This document shows positions 1 to 8,003 of a stretch of DNA of 64,000 nt, piece by piece (position 1 is the stretch's first letter; each line of letters starts with the position of its first letter). A program made the translations under genes and the position numbers. The DNA is from Aquabacterium sp. (GTDB lineage Bacteria > Pseudomonadota > Gammaproteobacteria > Burkholderiales > Burkholderiaceae_C). The notes beneath the pieces were generated by a model that was not told the DNA's origin, searched no databases, and saw nothing but the letters and a program-made list of their open reading frames with translations. The stretch is taken from positions 62,001 through 126,000 of the forward strand of contig NZ_JAUSAR010000073.1 of NCBI RefSeq assembly GCF_030652515.1. Direction: 5' to 3'.

Positions 1-43
1 AAGCGCATTTGGGACCCCAATTTGGGGGAGATCCCCCCACGCC

Positions 44-73
44 TTGGGGGTAGACCCATAAGCACTTTATAAT
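44..73 (+). promoter_or_regulatory. Candidate sigma-70 promoter for bcp
   Basis: A perfect TATAAT at 68-73 lies 18 nt downstream of TTGGGG (44-49). The predicted transcript would begin near 80, about 30 nt before the bcp start codon. The -10 match is complete and the -35 match is partial, so this is a plausible housekeeping promoter; no operator is evident. Confidence 0.55.
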
Positions 74-109
74 CTCGGGTTATTCACGCAGGCTGATCAA
101 TAGTAGAAC

Positions 110-589
110 ATGACACCCGCCCTCAACAAACCTTTGCCAGAATTCGAAGCTGTCGCCACGGGTGGAGTCAAATTCACTCCCCAGGCCTTCGTCGGCCAAA
201 CCGTGGTGCTGTACTTCTACCCCAAGGATCACACCCCCGGTTGCACCACCGAAGCCATGCAATTCCGCGACAAGCACAAGGAATTCATCAAGGCTGGCGC
301 CATCGTGTTCGGTGTCTCCCGGGATAACCTCGTTTCGCACGACAAGTTCAAGGAAAACCTTGAATTGCCCTACGAACTCATTGCCGACACTGAAGAAAAG
401 CTTTGCCACATGTTCGGTGTGGTCAAGAACAAGATCATGTACGGCAAGAAGGTCAAGGGCATCGAGCGCAGCACCTTCCTGATCGATGCCAGCGGCATCC
501 TCCGCGAAGAATGGCGCGGCATCAAGGTCGCTGACCACGTCGAAGCCGTGCTCAAGGCCGTCAAAGACCTGAACAAAGAAGCGGCCTGA
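110..589 (+). CDS. bcp: Thiol peroxidase, BCP/PrxQ-type peroxiredoxin
   Basis: This is a 159-residue thioredoxin-fold peroxidase of the usual BCP length. It reduces hydrogen peroxide and organic peroxides in the cytoplasm using thioredoxin-type reductants. The peroxidatic cysteine is Cys45 in the motif PGCTTEA, preceded by the typical YFYPKD strand. Many BCPs carry the resolving cysteine five residues later; here that position (residue 50) is Met. The only other cysteine is Cys99, in a helix (KLCHMFGV), so this may be an alpha-3-type resolving cysteine or a 1-Cys enzyme. ATG at 110 follows a good promoter but has only a weak Shine-Dalgarno sequence. The next gene downstream is a PhoH ATPase preceded by its own terminator. 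Confidence 0.93.
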   Translation: MTPALNKPLPEFEAVATGGVKFTPQAFVGQTVVLYFYPKDHTPGCTTEAMQFRDKHKEFIKAGAIVFGVSRDNLVSHDKFKENLELPYELIADTEEKLCHMFGVVKNKIMYGKKVKGIERSTFLIDASGILREEWRGIKVADHVEAVLKAVKDLNKEAA

Positions 590-663
590 TTCACAAAGCG
601 TGACAAAGGGGCGTGTTGCACGCCTCCGACACGGTCACGCGTTGGGCATGGAGTGTGCATAAT

Positions 664-782
664 CAAGCCATGCTTCTGAGCTTGTACCGACTCAGCCCCC
701 TTTGTGAACCCCGAATGGCAAGCCATGCTTGCCTGCAAGATCAGCGTGAGGCCGCACATTAACCTGTGCGGCCTTTTTGTTT
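664..782 (+). ncRNA. Candidate small RNA or attenuating leader ahead of phoH
   Basis: Three hairpins follow one another: CTGAG 676-680 with CTCAG 691-695; GGCAAG 717-722 with CTTGCC 728-733; and a 10-bp perfect stem at 749-774 followed by a T-rich run. A 12-nt direct repeat, CAAGCCATGCTT, occurs at 664-675 and 719-730. A CATAAT hexamer at 658-663 could be the -10 element of a promoter starting near 670; no good -35 is visible. The terminator leaves no room for a promoter before the PhoH start at 809. The segment is therefore either an independent RNA of about 110 nt with read-through into phoH, or a phoH attenuator. It has no convincing coding potential. Confidence 0.4.
749..782 (+). terminator. 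Strong intrinsic terminator just upstream of phoH
   Basis: A 10-bp perfect stem (AGGCCGCACA 749-758 with TGTGCGGCCT 765-774), a 6-nt loop and a TTTTGTTT tail make a textbook Rho-independent terminator. It ends about 27 nt before the PhoH start codon and overlaps what must be the phoH leader. Confidence 0.8.
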
Positions 783-808
783 GTGCCCACCCGAGGAACG
801 GAAACACC

Positions 809-2569
809 ATGCCCCTGCCCAAGCCGCCTGCCAAACGTGCTGACATGCTGAATGCTGACGACTACTCGTCGCAGCCCAAACCTGCCAAAACCAGTGCCCG
901 CAGCAGCACACGCGCCACCCCCGCCAAACCAGCCCGCGCGCCGGTGCTGGAACTGGTGGGCAAAGAGCCTTTGAACACGCCGGCTTTCCAGCAAACGGTC
1001 AATGACCTGAACCCGCCTGCCCGCACCGCACCAGCCGCGCCCAAACGCGCCGCCCCCGCGCCTGTCGTGGCTGAGAAGATCAGCGATGGCAGCCCATCCT
1101 TCCCGATGCGCAGCACCCCCGCATCCGCGTCCAACCCTTCGCTGAGCGGCACACGCCGCCGCAAAGGCGCCGCAGGCCCCGCCAAGCTGTTCGTGCTGGA
1201 CACCAACGTGCTGCTGCACGATCCGATGTCGCTGTTCCGCTTTGACGAGCACGATGTCTACCTGCCGATGATCACGCTCGAAGAGCTGGACGGGCACAAG
1301 AAGGGCATGACCGAAGTGGCGCGCAACGCCCGCCAAGTCAGCCGCGACCTGGACGCTCTGGCCGCCGACATGGGCCGGGCCCAGTCCGACCCATCCGCCG
1401 GCATCGAGCTGTCCAAGACCGGCCACAAGGATGCGCGCGGCAAGCTGTACTTCCAGACCATGAACCTGGACGCGCAACTGCCCATCGGCCTGCCGCAGGG
1501 CAAGGCCGACAACCAGATCCTGGGCGTGGTGCAGGCCTTGCGCACGCAGCAGCCTGATCGCGATGTGGCGCTGGTGTCCAAGGACATCAACATGCGCATC
1601 AAGGCGCGCGCCCTGGGCCTGCCTGCTGAAGATTACTTCAACGACAAGACGCTGGAAGACGGCGACCTGCTGTACACCGGCGTGCTGCCCCTCCCCACCG
1701 ATTTCTGGGAGCGCCACGCCAAGGGCATGGAAAGCTGGCAGCAAGGCGGCATCACCTTCTACCGCATCAGCGGACCCATGGTGCCGGTGCTGCTGATCAA
1801 CCAGTTTGTGTACCTTGAAACCCCCGGCGCCACCCCCTGGTACGGCAAGGTCACCGAGATCACGGGCAAGTCGGCCGTGCTCAAAACGGTCAAGGACTTC
1901 AGCCACCAGAAGCACTCGATCTGGGGCGTGGCCGCGCGCAACCGCGAGCAAAACTTCGCCCTGAACCTGCTGATGGACCCCGAATGCGACTTCGTGACGC
2001 TGACGGGCTCCGCTGGCACCGGCAAGACGCTGATGACGCTGGCCGCCGCCCTGAGCCAGGTGCTCGATGACCGCCGCTACACCGAGATCATCGTCACCCG
2101 CGTGACGGTGCCGGTGGGCGAGGACATCGGCTTCCTGCCCGGCACGGAAGAGGAAAAGATGTCGCCCTGGATGGGCGCGCTGGACGACAACCTGGAAGTG
2201 CTGGCCCGCGGTGGTGACAACACCGCTGGCGAGTGGGGCCGGGCTGCCGCCAATGATCTGGTGCGCAGCAAGATCAAGAGCATGAACTTCATGCGCGGGC
2301 GCACCTTCCTGAACAAGATCGTCATCATCGACGAGGCACAAAACCTGACGCCCAAACAGATGAAGACCTTGATCACACGGGCCGGGCCTGGCACCAAGAT
2401 CATCTGCTTGGGCAACCTGGCGCAGATCGACACGCCTTACCTGACCGAAGGCAGCTCAGGCCTGACCTACGCGGTGGACAAGTTCAAAGGCTGGCCTCAC
2501 AGCGGCCACGTCACCCTGGCGCGCGGCGAACGCTCGCGCCTGGCGGACTTTGCCTCCGAGGTGCTTTGA
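809..2569 (+). CDS. PIN-PhoH fusion ATPase (PhoH-like RNA-processing protein)
   Basis: The 586-residue protein has three parts. Residues 1-125 are Ala/Pro/Lys/Ser-rich and look disordered. A PIN nuclease-like domain follows (about 127-270) with acidic residues in LDTNVLLHD (Asp131) and TLEELDGH (Glu158/159, Asp161). The C-terminal PhoH ATPase domain carries Walker A GSAGTGKT and Walker B IVIIDEAQ. PIN-PhoH proteins are linked to RNA unwinding and cleavage; the substrate here is unknown. ATG at 809 is chosen because GAGGAA (792-797) precedes it and the family alignment does not need the 35 upstream in-frame residues. A terminator inside its leader suggests conditional transcription. A second terminator follows at 2602. 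Confidence 0.88.
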   Translation: MPLPKPPAKRADMLNADDYSSQPKPAKTSARSSTRATPAKPARAPVLELVGKEPLNTPAFQQTVNDLNPPARTAPAAPKRAAPAPVVAEKISDGSPSFPMRSTPASASNPSLSGTRRRKGAAGPAKLFVLDTNVLLHDPMSLFRFDEHDVYLPMITLEELDGHKKGMTEVARNARQVSRDLDALAADMGRAQSDPSAGIELSKTGHKDARGKLYFQTMNLDAQLPIGLPQGKADNQILGVVQALRTQQPDRDVALVSKDINMRIKARALGLPAEDYFNDKTLEDGDLLYTGVLPLPTDFWERHAKGMESWQQGGITFYRISGPMVPVLLINQFVYLETPGATPWYGKVTEITGKSAVLKTVKDFSHQKHSIWGVAARNREQNFALNLLMDPECDFVTLTGSAGTGKTLMTLAAALSQVLDDRRYTEIIVTRVTVPVGEDIGFLPGTEEEKMSPWMGALDDNLEVLARGGDNTAGEWGRAAANDLVRSKIKSMNFMRGRTFLNKIVIIDEAQNLTPKQMKTLITRAGPGTKIICLGNLAQIDTPYLTEGSSGLTYAVDKFKGWPHSGHVTLARGERSRLADFASEVL

Positions 2570-2601
2570 GATCCAGCCTGAACAGCTGAGCTGACAACGA
2601 C

Positions 2602-2632
2602 AAAGGCCGGGCGGCAACGTCCGGCCTTTTGC
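2602..2632 (+). terminator. Intrinsic terminator after the PhoH gene
   Basis: AAAGGCCGG (2602-2610) pairs with CCGGCCTTT (2621-2629) around a 10-nt loop and runs into TTTTG. It lies 33 nt after the PhoH stop codon and separates this unit from the glutathione transferase gene. Confidence 0.8.
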
Positions 2633-2633
2633 T

Positions 2634-2662
2634 TTGCAGGCGTCAAAGCTTGAGGGTATGCT
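2634..2662 (+). promoter_or_regulatory. Possible promoter for the yfcF-like gene
   Basis: TTGCAG (2634-2639) and TATGCT (2657-2662) are separated by 17 nt and sit between the phoH terminator and the next start codon at 2690. Spacing is ideal but each hexamer is only a partial match to the consensus. Confidence 0.35.
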
Positions 2663-2689
2663 TTCCCGACATCAACTTCGGGAGGCCAC

Positions 2690-3319
2690 ATGAGTTCAAA
2701 CCTCACGCTGCACGTTGACAGTCGTTTTTTCAGCCCTTACGCCATGTTCGCGTTCGTGGCACTGACCGAAAAGAAAATCCCCTTCACCATCGAGAAGGTC
2801 GATCTGGTCAACAACGCACACCACACCAGCGGTTACCAGCAACTGTCGCTCACAGGCCGTGTTCCAACATTGGTTCATGGTGATTTTTCGGTGTCGGAGT
2901 CTTCGGCCATCATCGAGTACCTGGAGGATGCCTTTCCCGCGCCTCACCACCTGGCCGTGCTGCCAGCGTCCGTGCGCGACCGGGCGAGGGCGCGCCAGCT
3001 GCAGGCATGGATGCGCAGTGATCTCATGCCGCTTCGTGAAGACCGGCCCACCACCGTCATCTTTCAGCAACCCAGCCCCCTGCCCTTGTCGCCCACGGGG
3101 CAAGCTGCGGCACAGCAACTGACCACCGCGGCCGCATCCCTGGTCAACGATGCGGGCGACAACCTGTTCGGAGCCTGGTCTATCGCGGATACCGAACTGG
3201 CCCTGATGTTGAACCGCCTGGTGGTCAACCAAGACCCGGTGTCGCCCAAGTTGAAAACCTACGTGGCCCGGCAATGGCAACGCCCCTCGGTGCAGGCCTG
3301 GATCCAGCAACAGGGCTGA
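2690..3319 (+). CDS. yfcF: Glutathione S-transferase, YfcF type
   Basis: At 209 residues this matches the length of E. coli YfcF, a glutathione transferase with peroxidase activity. The N-terminal thioredoxin-like domain (1-80) has the FFSPY segment near residue 14, the GRVPTL cis-proline loop and the SESSAI glutathione-binding motif. The C-terminal helical domain contains the characteristic WMRSDLMPLREDRPT stretch and SIADTELALM. The ATG at 2690 has a strong GGAGG 5 nt upstream. It is flanked by a terminator upstream and a DGC gene downstream, so it is probably monocistronic. It likely detoxifies peroxides or electrophiles; the physiological substrate is not predictable. Confidence 0.9.
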   Translation: MSSNLTLHVDSRFFSPYAMFAFVALTEKKIPFTIEKVDLVNNAHHTSGYQQLSLTGRVPTLVHGDFSVSESSAIIEYLEDAFPAPHHLAVLPASVRDRARARQLQAWMRSDLMPLREDRPTTVIFQQPSPLPLSPTGQAAAQQLTTAAASLVNDAGDNLFGAWSIADTELALMLNRLVVNQDPVSPKLKTYVARQWQRPSVQAWIQQQG

Positions 3320-3394
3320 CTCCCCGCGAACAAGGGGCGCACACCCTGCATTAGTTCTCATTTCGCAGGTGCAACCCTGACAGAAGGAATGTCA

Positions 3395-3471
3395 AGGTAT
3401 TTCAAAATGGAAAACACGGGGCCTCGGACAAGCTGAGGCCTTGCTGATTCAGCCATTGCCTTGAAATACCT
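3395..3471 (+). promoter_or_regulatory. Long-range RNA helix over the DGC start codon
   Basis: Bases 3395-3405 (AGGTATTTCAA) are perfectly complementary to 3461-3471, which include the TTG start codon of the DGC gene. After a 3-nt bulge (3458-3460) the helix continues with 3406-3410 (AATGG) pairing 3453-3457. A nested 6-bp hairpin (GGCCTC 3420-3425 with GAGGCC 3435-3440) closes the interior. The result is a 16-bp bulged helix burying the translation start, which also lacks a Shine-Dalgarno sequence. It could be a translational switch, or the downstream half of a yfcF 3'-end structure. Confidence 0.5.
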
Positions 3472-4735
3472 GCCCGAATTCACCCCCTCCGATCTGCTCA
3501 GCACGCAATCTCACTACCTGATTGCGTGGGCCGTGCTGATCACCGCCGTCGTGGTCTGCGTGACCGCGATGATCCGGTGCAACACCCTGTGGTTGCACCG
3601 CTGGTTGAGCCTGGGCTGGCTGAGCGACATCCTGTTCACCCAAGACCCCAAGCAAAAGACCATTGGACTGCGCTACCTGGTCGGCGTGGCCAACTGCACA
3701 ACCGGCTTGGTGGCCTTGAACTATGGCGTGAGCATCGGCGTGATCGATCCAGACGGCTGCCGACAACTGACGTGGGCCGCCGTGCTGGTCATGGGCGCGT
3801 TTTACGTGCTGCTGCGCACGGGCTGGAATCAGAAACTGGCCAACCCCTCCATGTCGGAAGCCCAGATGGCCGCCGCCATTGGTTTTCTGGGCTGGGGCTA
3901 CCTGATCGGGGGGCCGGGTGCGCCCGTGGCCCTGATGCTGCTGTTCATCATCCTGATGTTCGGCATGTTCACCGCCACCTCGCGCCAGCTCATCCGCTCC
4001 AGCGTGTTGGCCGGGATCGTGTTCGCCACGGTGTTTTTGATGACCGCGATGCGTGAATCAGCCTCGCCCACCACCGTTCAGCTGCAGATGGTGTATTTCG
4101 GCGTGCTGGTGATCATGCTGGTGAGCGTGTGCCTGCTGGTCAACGAAATGGCCCGCCTGCGTGCGCGCCTGACCCAGCGCAAAACCGACCTGACCGCCGC
4201 GCTGGCGCAGATCAAGGAGCTGGCCATTCGGGACGAGTTGACCGGCCTGTTCAACCGGCGCCACATGGTCAGCGTGCTGAACGCCGAAGGGCAGCGTACC
4301 GACCGCAGCCAGGGCCGGTTCTGCCTGTGCCTGATCGATGTGGACCACTTCAAGGCCATCAATGACGAGTGGGGCCATGGCATCGGCGATGAGGTGCTGC
4401 GCTCACTGTCCAACGTGATCGCGGCCGGCCTGCGGGAAACCGACGTGGTGGCCCGTTGGGGAGGCGAAGAGTTTCTGGTGTTGTTCACCGAAACCGACTG
4501 CGAAGACGCCACCGTGGTGATCGAGCGCATCCGCTTGATGCTGAGCAACACGGTGGTGAGCTCCGCCTTGCCGGAGTTGCGTGTGACCTTCTCGGCAGGG
4601 TTGACCACTTACCAAGTGGACGAATCCATCGTGGCCACCATCGAGCGGGCCGACCAGGCCCTGTACCAGGCCAAGGCCACCGGCCGCAACCGCACCGAGC
4701 GGCACACTTTCTGCGACGGCGACTACTTGGCCTGA
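3461..4735 (+). CDS. Membrane-bound diguanylate cyclase (GGDEF)
   Basis: The 424-residue protein makes c-di-GMP from GTP. The N-terminal half is a hydrophobic sensor: one helix near 19-38, then a multi-helix module (about 62-230) with the segment [13 protein letters not shown] near 123. A short coiled linker leads to a GGDEF domain with [12 protein letters not shown] near 257, an intact GGEEF active site at 334-338 and an inhibitory I-site RETD at 325-328. It should therefore be catalytically active and feedback-inhibited. The start is uncertain: TTG 3461 keeps the first membrane helix but lacks a ribosome-binding site and is buried in a predicted RNA helix; the next start is ATG 3569. The same sensor module occurs twice in the DGC at 49.7 kb. 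Its 3' end overlaps rlmD by 13 bp, tail to tail. Confidence 0.9.
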   Translation: MKYLPEFTPSDLLSTQSHYLIAWAVLITAVVVCVTAMIRCNTLWLHRWLSLGWLSDILFTQDPKQKTIGLRYLVGVANCTTGLVALNYGVSIGVIDPDGCRQLTWAAVLVMGAFYVLLRTGWNQKLANPSMSEAQMAAAIGFLGWGYLIGGPGAPVALMLLFIILMFGMFTATSRQLIRSSVLAGIVFATVFLMTAMRESASPTTVQLQMVYFGVLVIMLVSVCLLVNEMARLRARLTQRKTDLTAALAQIKELAIRDELTGLFNRRHMVSVLNAEGQRTDRSQGRFCLCLIDVDHFKAINDEWGHGIGDEVLRSLSNVIAAGLRETDVVARWGGEEFLVLFTETDCEDATVVIERIRLMLSNTVVSSALPELRVTFSAGLTTYQVDESIVATIERADQALYQAKATGRNRTERHTFCDGDYLA

Positions 4736-6141
4736 GCCGGTTCAGCGGCTTCGTCTTTTTCGAACACGGCCATGCTTTCGACGTGCGCGGTGTGCGGGAA
4801 CATGTTGACCGCCCCCGCCGACACGCAACGGTAACCGCCCAGGTGCACCAGCAGGCCGGCATCGCGCGCCAGGGTCGCCGGGTTGCAGCTGACATAGACG
4901 ATGCGCTTGGGCGCGACCCACCCGGGCGCCAAGCTCGGGTCCTGGTTCAAGTCGGCCACCGCCTTGGCCAAGGCGAAAGCGCCTTCGCGTGGCGGATCGA
5001 CCAGCCACTTGTCGGCATGGCCGTAGCTGGCCAGTTCGGCCGGCGTCAACTCGAACAGGTTGCGGGCCACAAAACTGGTGCGCTCGACCTGGCCGTTGAG
5101 CAGCGCGTTCTCGCGGGAGCGGGCCACCAGTTGCTCGCTGCCTTCGATGCCCAAGACCTCGCGGGCCTGCGTGGCCAGTGGCAAGGTGAAATTGCCCAGG
5201 CCGCAGAACCAGTCGATCACCCGCTCATTGGGCTGCACCTGCAGCAGGCGCAAGGCCCGGCCCACGAGCACCTGATTGATCGCGTGGTTGACCTGGGTGA
5301 AATCAGTGGGCTTGAACGGCATGGTGACGCCGAACTCGGGCAGCGTGTAGTCCAGCCCAGGCTGGGTGTCGTCCAGCGGCTTGACGGTCTCGGGCCCTTT
5401 GGATTGCAGCCACCAGGCGATCGGAAAGCGGCCTTCATCGTGCGCACTTTGCTTGGCCGCGAAATCACGCAACAGCTTGATGTCCTTGGCGCTCAAGGCC
5501 TCCAGATGGCGCAGCACCAATGCCGTGACGTGCGAACCCACGGCCACCTCGATCTGCGGCACTCGGTCGCAATGGTCCATGGCACCGATCAACTCGCGCA
5601 AGGGCAGCAACAGGCGCGACACGTGGGGCGGCAGGATCTCGCAGGATTGGATGTCGGCCACATAGCGCGACTTGCGCTCGTGGAAGCCCACCAGCACCGT
5701 GCCCTTTTTGACCACGTGGCGCACCGACAGGCGCGCGCGGTAGCGGTAGCCCCAAGCCGGCCCTTCAATCGGCCGAAGCAGGGTTTCGGACTTGACCTTG
5801 CCCAGGTGCCAGAGGTTGTCCTCCAGCACGCGCTGTTTGACGGCCACTTGGGCGGAAGCGTGAAAGTGCTGCATCTTGCAACCGCCGCACATGCCGAAGT
5901 GGGTGCATTGGGGCACCACGCGCTGCGAACTTTCGCGGCGCATCTCGGTCATCGAGCCCTGCTCCCAGTTGTTCTTGCGGCGAAACACATTCGCGCGAAC
6001 TTCTTCGCCGGGCAAGGCGCCTTCAATGAACACCACCTTGCCATCGGCTCGGTGGGCCACGCCCTGGGCTTCCAGGTCCAGGGACTCAACCTTCAGCCAC
6101 TCATCACAGGGGCGAAGGGAAACTTGTGCTTCAGACATCAA
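4723..6141 (-). CDS. rlmD: 23S rRNA (uracil-1939-C5)-methyltransferase RlmD
   Basis: This 472-residue SAM-dependent enzyme methylates U1939 of 23S rRNA. It has an N-terminal TRAM RNA-binding domain (about 15-70), the [4Fe-4S] cluster cysteines Cys79, Cys85, Cys88 and Cys167, and a C-terminal Rossmann methyltransferase domain with [14 protein letters not shown]. The catalytic cysteine is in [13 protein letters not shown] near residue 415. Met1 and Met2 are adjacent, so the start could be 3 nt shorter. It is the last gene of a minus-strand run surE-pcm-nlpD-rlmD, 15 nt after nlpD. This is the place where rpoS would sit in the classical arrangement, and rpoS is not present. Confidence 0.93.
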   Translation of the reverse strand: MMSEAQVSLRPCDEWLKVESLDLEAQGVAHRADGKVVFIEGALPGEEVRANVFRRKNNWEQGSMTEMRRESSQRVVPQCTHFGMCGGCKMQHFHASAQVAVKQRVLEDNLWHLGKVKSETLLRPIEGPAWGYRYRARLSVRHVVKKGTVLVGFHERKSRYVADIQSCEILPPHVSRLLLPLRELIGAMDHCDRVPQIEVAVGSHVTALVLRHLEALSAKDIKLLRDFAAKQSAHDEGRFPIAWWLQSKGPETVKPLDDTQPGLDYTLPEFGVTMPFKPTDFTQVNHAINQVLVGRALRLLQVQPNERVIDWFCGLGNFTLPLATQAREVLGIEGSEQLVARSRENALLNGQVERTSFVARNLFELTPAELASYGHADKWLVDPPREGAFALAKAVADLNQDPSLAPGWVAPKRIVYVSCNPATLARDAGLLVHLGGYRCVSAGAVNMFPHTAHVESMAVFEKDEAAEPAQAK

Positions 6142-6156
6142 AGAACGATCAATCGA

Positions 6157-7077
6157 TCAACGGGTGGGCAACTGACGCGCCGGGTCAACGGGCTTGCCTT
6201 GTTTGCGGATTTCAAAATGCAGTTGCACGCGCTCGGCGTCGGTCGCGCCCATTTCGGCGATCTTCTGGCCCTTGCGCACGGCCTGGTCTTCCTTGACCAG
6301 CAAGGTCTGGTTGTGGGCGTAGGCCGTCAGGTACTCGGCGTTGTGCTTGATGATGACCAGGTTGCCGTAGCCACGCAGGCCCGATCCGGCATAGACCACG
6401 CGGCCATCGGCCGAGGCGAACACCGCGTCGCCGGCCTTGCCACCAATGACAAGGCCTTTGCGCTTGCCTTCTTCAAAGCCGCCCAGCACCGGGCCGTTCG
6501 CGGGCCATTGCCAGTTGGGTTCGTCCGCTTCGCGGGGGTCTTTGGCGGCGGGCTCTTTGGGTGCTTCTGCCACCGAAGACGCCTGGCTGGCTGGTGCCAT
6601 GGCGCCAGAAGCCGCCGATGCACCAGGCTTGACGCCCGAGGCCGCTGCCGACACAGGCGCCTTCGGATCAATGACCCGTGCCTGGATGTTGGGCGAAGCA
6701 ATGGGTTTGGTCGACGACGCACCGCTGGCGGCGCTGGCCGTGGCATCCGGGGATACCACACGCAAAACCTGCCCCACCTCGATCAGGTTCGGGTTGTCCA
6801 GGTTGTTCCAGGCGGCCAGGTCACGCCAGTTCTGCCCTGTGTCCAGGCTGATGCGGATCAGGGTGTCGTTGGGCTTGACCGTGTAGTAACCCGGCTTGCC
6901 CGCGTTTTCGGCACCCGGCAGGACGCGGGCAGGCGCGGTGGCAGCACCCGAAGCAGCACTGCCGCCGGAACGGCTGCGGTCTTCAACCGGCGCACGCTGG
7001 TGGTTCGTGGCGCAGCCTGCCAAGGACAGAACAATGGCGGCACTGGCCAGCAGGCGGTGATTCAGAATGATTTGCAT
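6157..7077 (-). CDS. nlpD: NlpD-like lipoprotein, LysM plus degenerate LytM/M23 domain
   Basis: The 306-residue outer-membrane lipoprotein has a type II signal peptide ending in LSLAGC (Cys22). A LysM peptidoglycan-binding domain (YYTVKPNDTLIRIS) is followed by an Ala/Ser/Pro-rich linker and a C-terminal M23 fold. The zinc ligands look lost: the first His/Asp motif is replaced around GLVIGGKAGD, and the HxH motif reads QLHFEI. As in E. coli NlpD, it should activate an amidase (AmiC) for septal splitting rather than cut peptidoglycan itself. ATG 7077 gives a normal signal peptide. An ATG at 7125, overlapping the pcm stop as TGATG, would add 16 residues and cannot be excluded. Confidence 0.87.
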   Translation of the reverse strand: MQIILNHRLLASAAIVLSLAGCATNHQRAPVEDRSRSGGSAASGAATAPARVLPGAENAGKPGYYTVKPNDTLIRISLDTGQNWRDLAAWNNLDNPNLIEVGQVLRVVSPDATASAASGASSTKPIASPNIQARVIDPKAPVSAAASGVKPGASAASGAMAPASQASSVAEAPKEPAAKDPREADEPNWQWPANGPVLGGFEEGKRKGLVIGGKAGDAVFASADGRVVYAGSGLRGYGNLVIIKHNAEYLTAYAHNQTLLVKEDQAVRKGQKIAEMGATDAERVQLHFEIRKQGKPVDPARQLPTR

Positions 7078-7124
7078 GTGAGGAAGACTCAAAGCGGGCC
7101 GCGCATCACGCCACGGCCGAGGCA

Positions 7125-8003
7125 TCAGGTGATGCCGGATTTTAAGGGGACGAAGAGCACCGCTCCAGACGAGGTTTGCTGAAGCCGACCATCCAGGAGG
7201 CGATCGACCACGGTCAGCACCTGCCCTTGGCCTCGGCCATCGTCCATGGGGGCCACCAGGCGGCCACCGGGGGCCAACTGGTCCAACCAGGCCTGAGGCA
7301 GGTTGCGACCGCCTGCGGCTGCGATGATCGTGTCATAGGGGGCAGAAGGCGCGTGGCCCAGCATGCCGTCACCATACACCAGTCTCACATCGGGCGAACC
7401 AGGCAACTGACGCCGGACCGCGTCCAGGTTGTGGCGAGCTTTCAGGTGCAGATCGCGCAGCCGTTCGATGGAGATCACCTGGCGGGACAGGTCGGCCAAA
7501 AGCGCCGCCTGGTAGCCGCAGCCCGTGCCAATTTCCAGGCACATGCCCAAAGGACGCGTGGCATCGGCCGCCAAGCCAGGGCGGGTGCACAGCAAGGCGA
7601 TCATGGCACCCACGACCGAGGGTTTGGAGATGGTCTGGCCCAGGCCGATGGGCAGGCTGGTGTCTTCATAAGCCTGGTTGACCAAGGCCGTGTCGACGAA
7701 CAAGTGGCGCGGCACGCGGGCGAACGCCGCCAGCACGCGGGGGCTCTGCAGGCCATCGGCTTTCAGGCGCTCGACCATGCGCATGCGCACGTGGACCGAA
7801 TCCAGGCCCAGGCCTTGGGGGGCCATGACCACCTTGCGGTCGCGCTCGGCGGCTTGCAAGGGGGCCTGGGGCCGCAGCAGCAAGGTGTCGCGGCTGGCAG
7901 CCGGGCGCGCTGAGCCCATCTGGTCCAACCGCAAGGGAAATCGGCTGGCTTTGCGACCTGGCGCTTTGTCGCTCACGGCTGCTGGCCCACCCAGGTTTGC
8001 CAT
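7125..8003 (-). CDS. pcm: Protein-L-isoaspartate O-methyltransferase
   Basis: This enzyme methylates isoaspartyl residues in aged proteins to start their repair. The SAM-binding motif [14 protein letters not shown] (about 157-170), the substrate-loop motif GLGQTISKP (Ser126) and SIERL are all present. The annotated 292 residues are about 75 longer than typical Pcm at the N-terminus; that extension is Arg/Ala-rich. The true start could be an internal ATG (residue 29 or 60). With the long start it overlaps surE by 31 bp. Gene order surE-pcm-nlpD is conserved in proteobacteria and supports the call. Confidence 0.9.
   Translation of the reverse strand: MANLGGPAAVSDKAPGRKASRFPLRLDQMGSARPAASRDTLLLRPQAPLQAAERDRKVVMAPQGLGLDSVHVRMRMVERLKADGLQSPRVLAAFARVPRHLFVDTALVNQAYEDTSLPIGLGQTISKPSVVGAMIALLCTRPGLAADATRPLGMCLEIGTGCGYQAALLADLSRQVISIERLRDLHLKARHNLDAVRRQLPGSPDVRLVYGDGMLGHAPSAPYDTIIAAAGGRNLPQAWLDQLAPGGRLVAPMDDGRGQGQVLTVVDRLLDGRLQQTSSGAVLFVPLKSGIT

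Noticed and set aside
692..2341. Long minus-strand frame opposite the PIN-PhoH gene
   Set aside because: It mirrors the codon pattern of a well-recognised plus-strand gene and its translation is His/Gln/Val/Gly-rich without any domain; typical antisense frame in GC-rich DNA.
3395..3460. c-di-GMP riboswitch (GEMM) ahead of the first DGC
   Set aside because: The GEMM core and tetraloop-receptor sequences are absent; only the long helix and one hairpin are supported.
4456..7182. Plus-strand open frame of about 900 codons opposite rlmD and nlpD
   Set aside because: It crosses two clear minus-strand genes and the end of the DGC gene, has biased low-information composition and no motifs.
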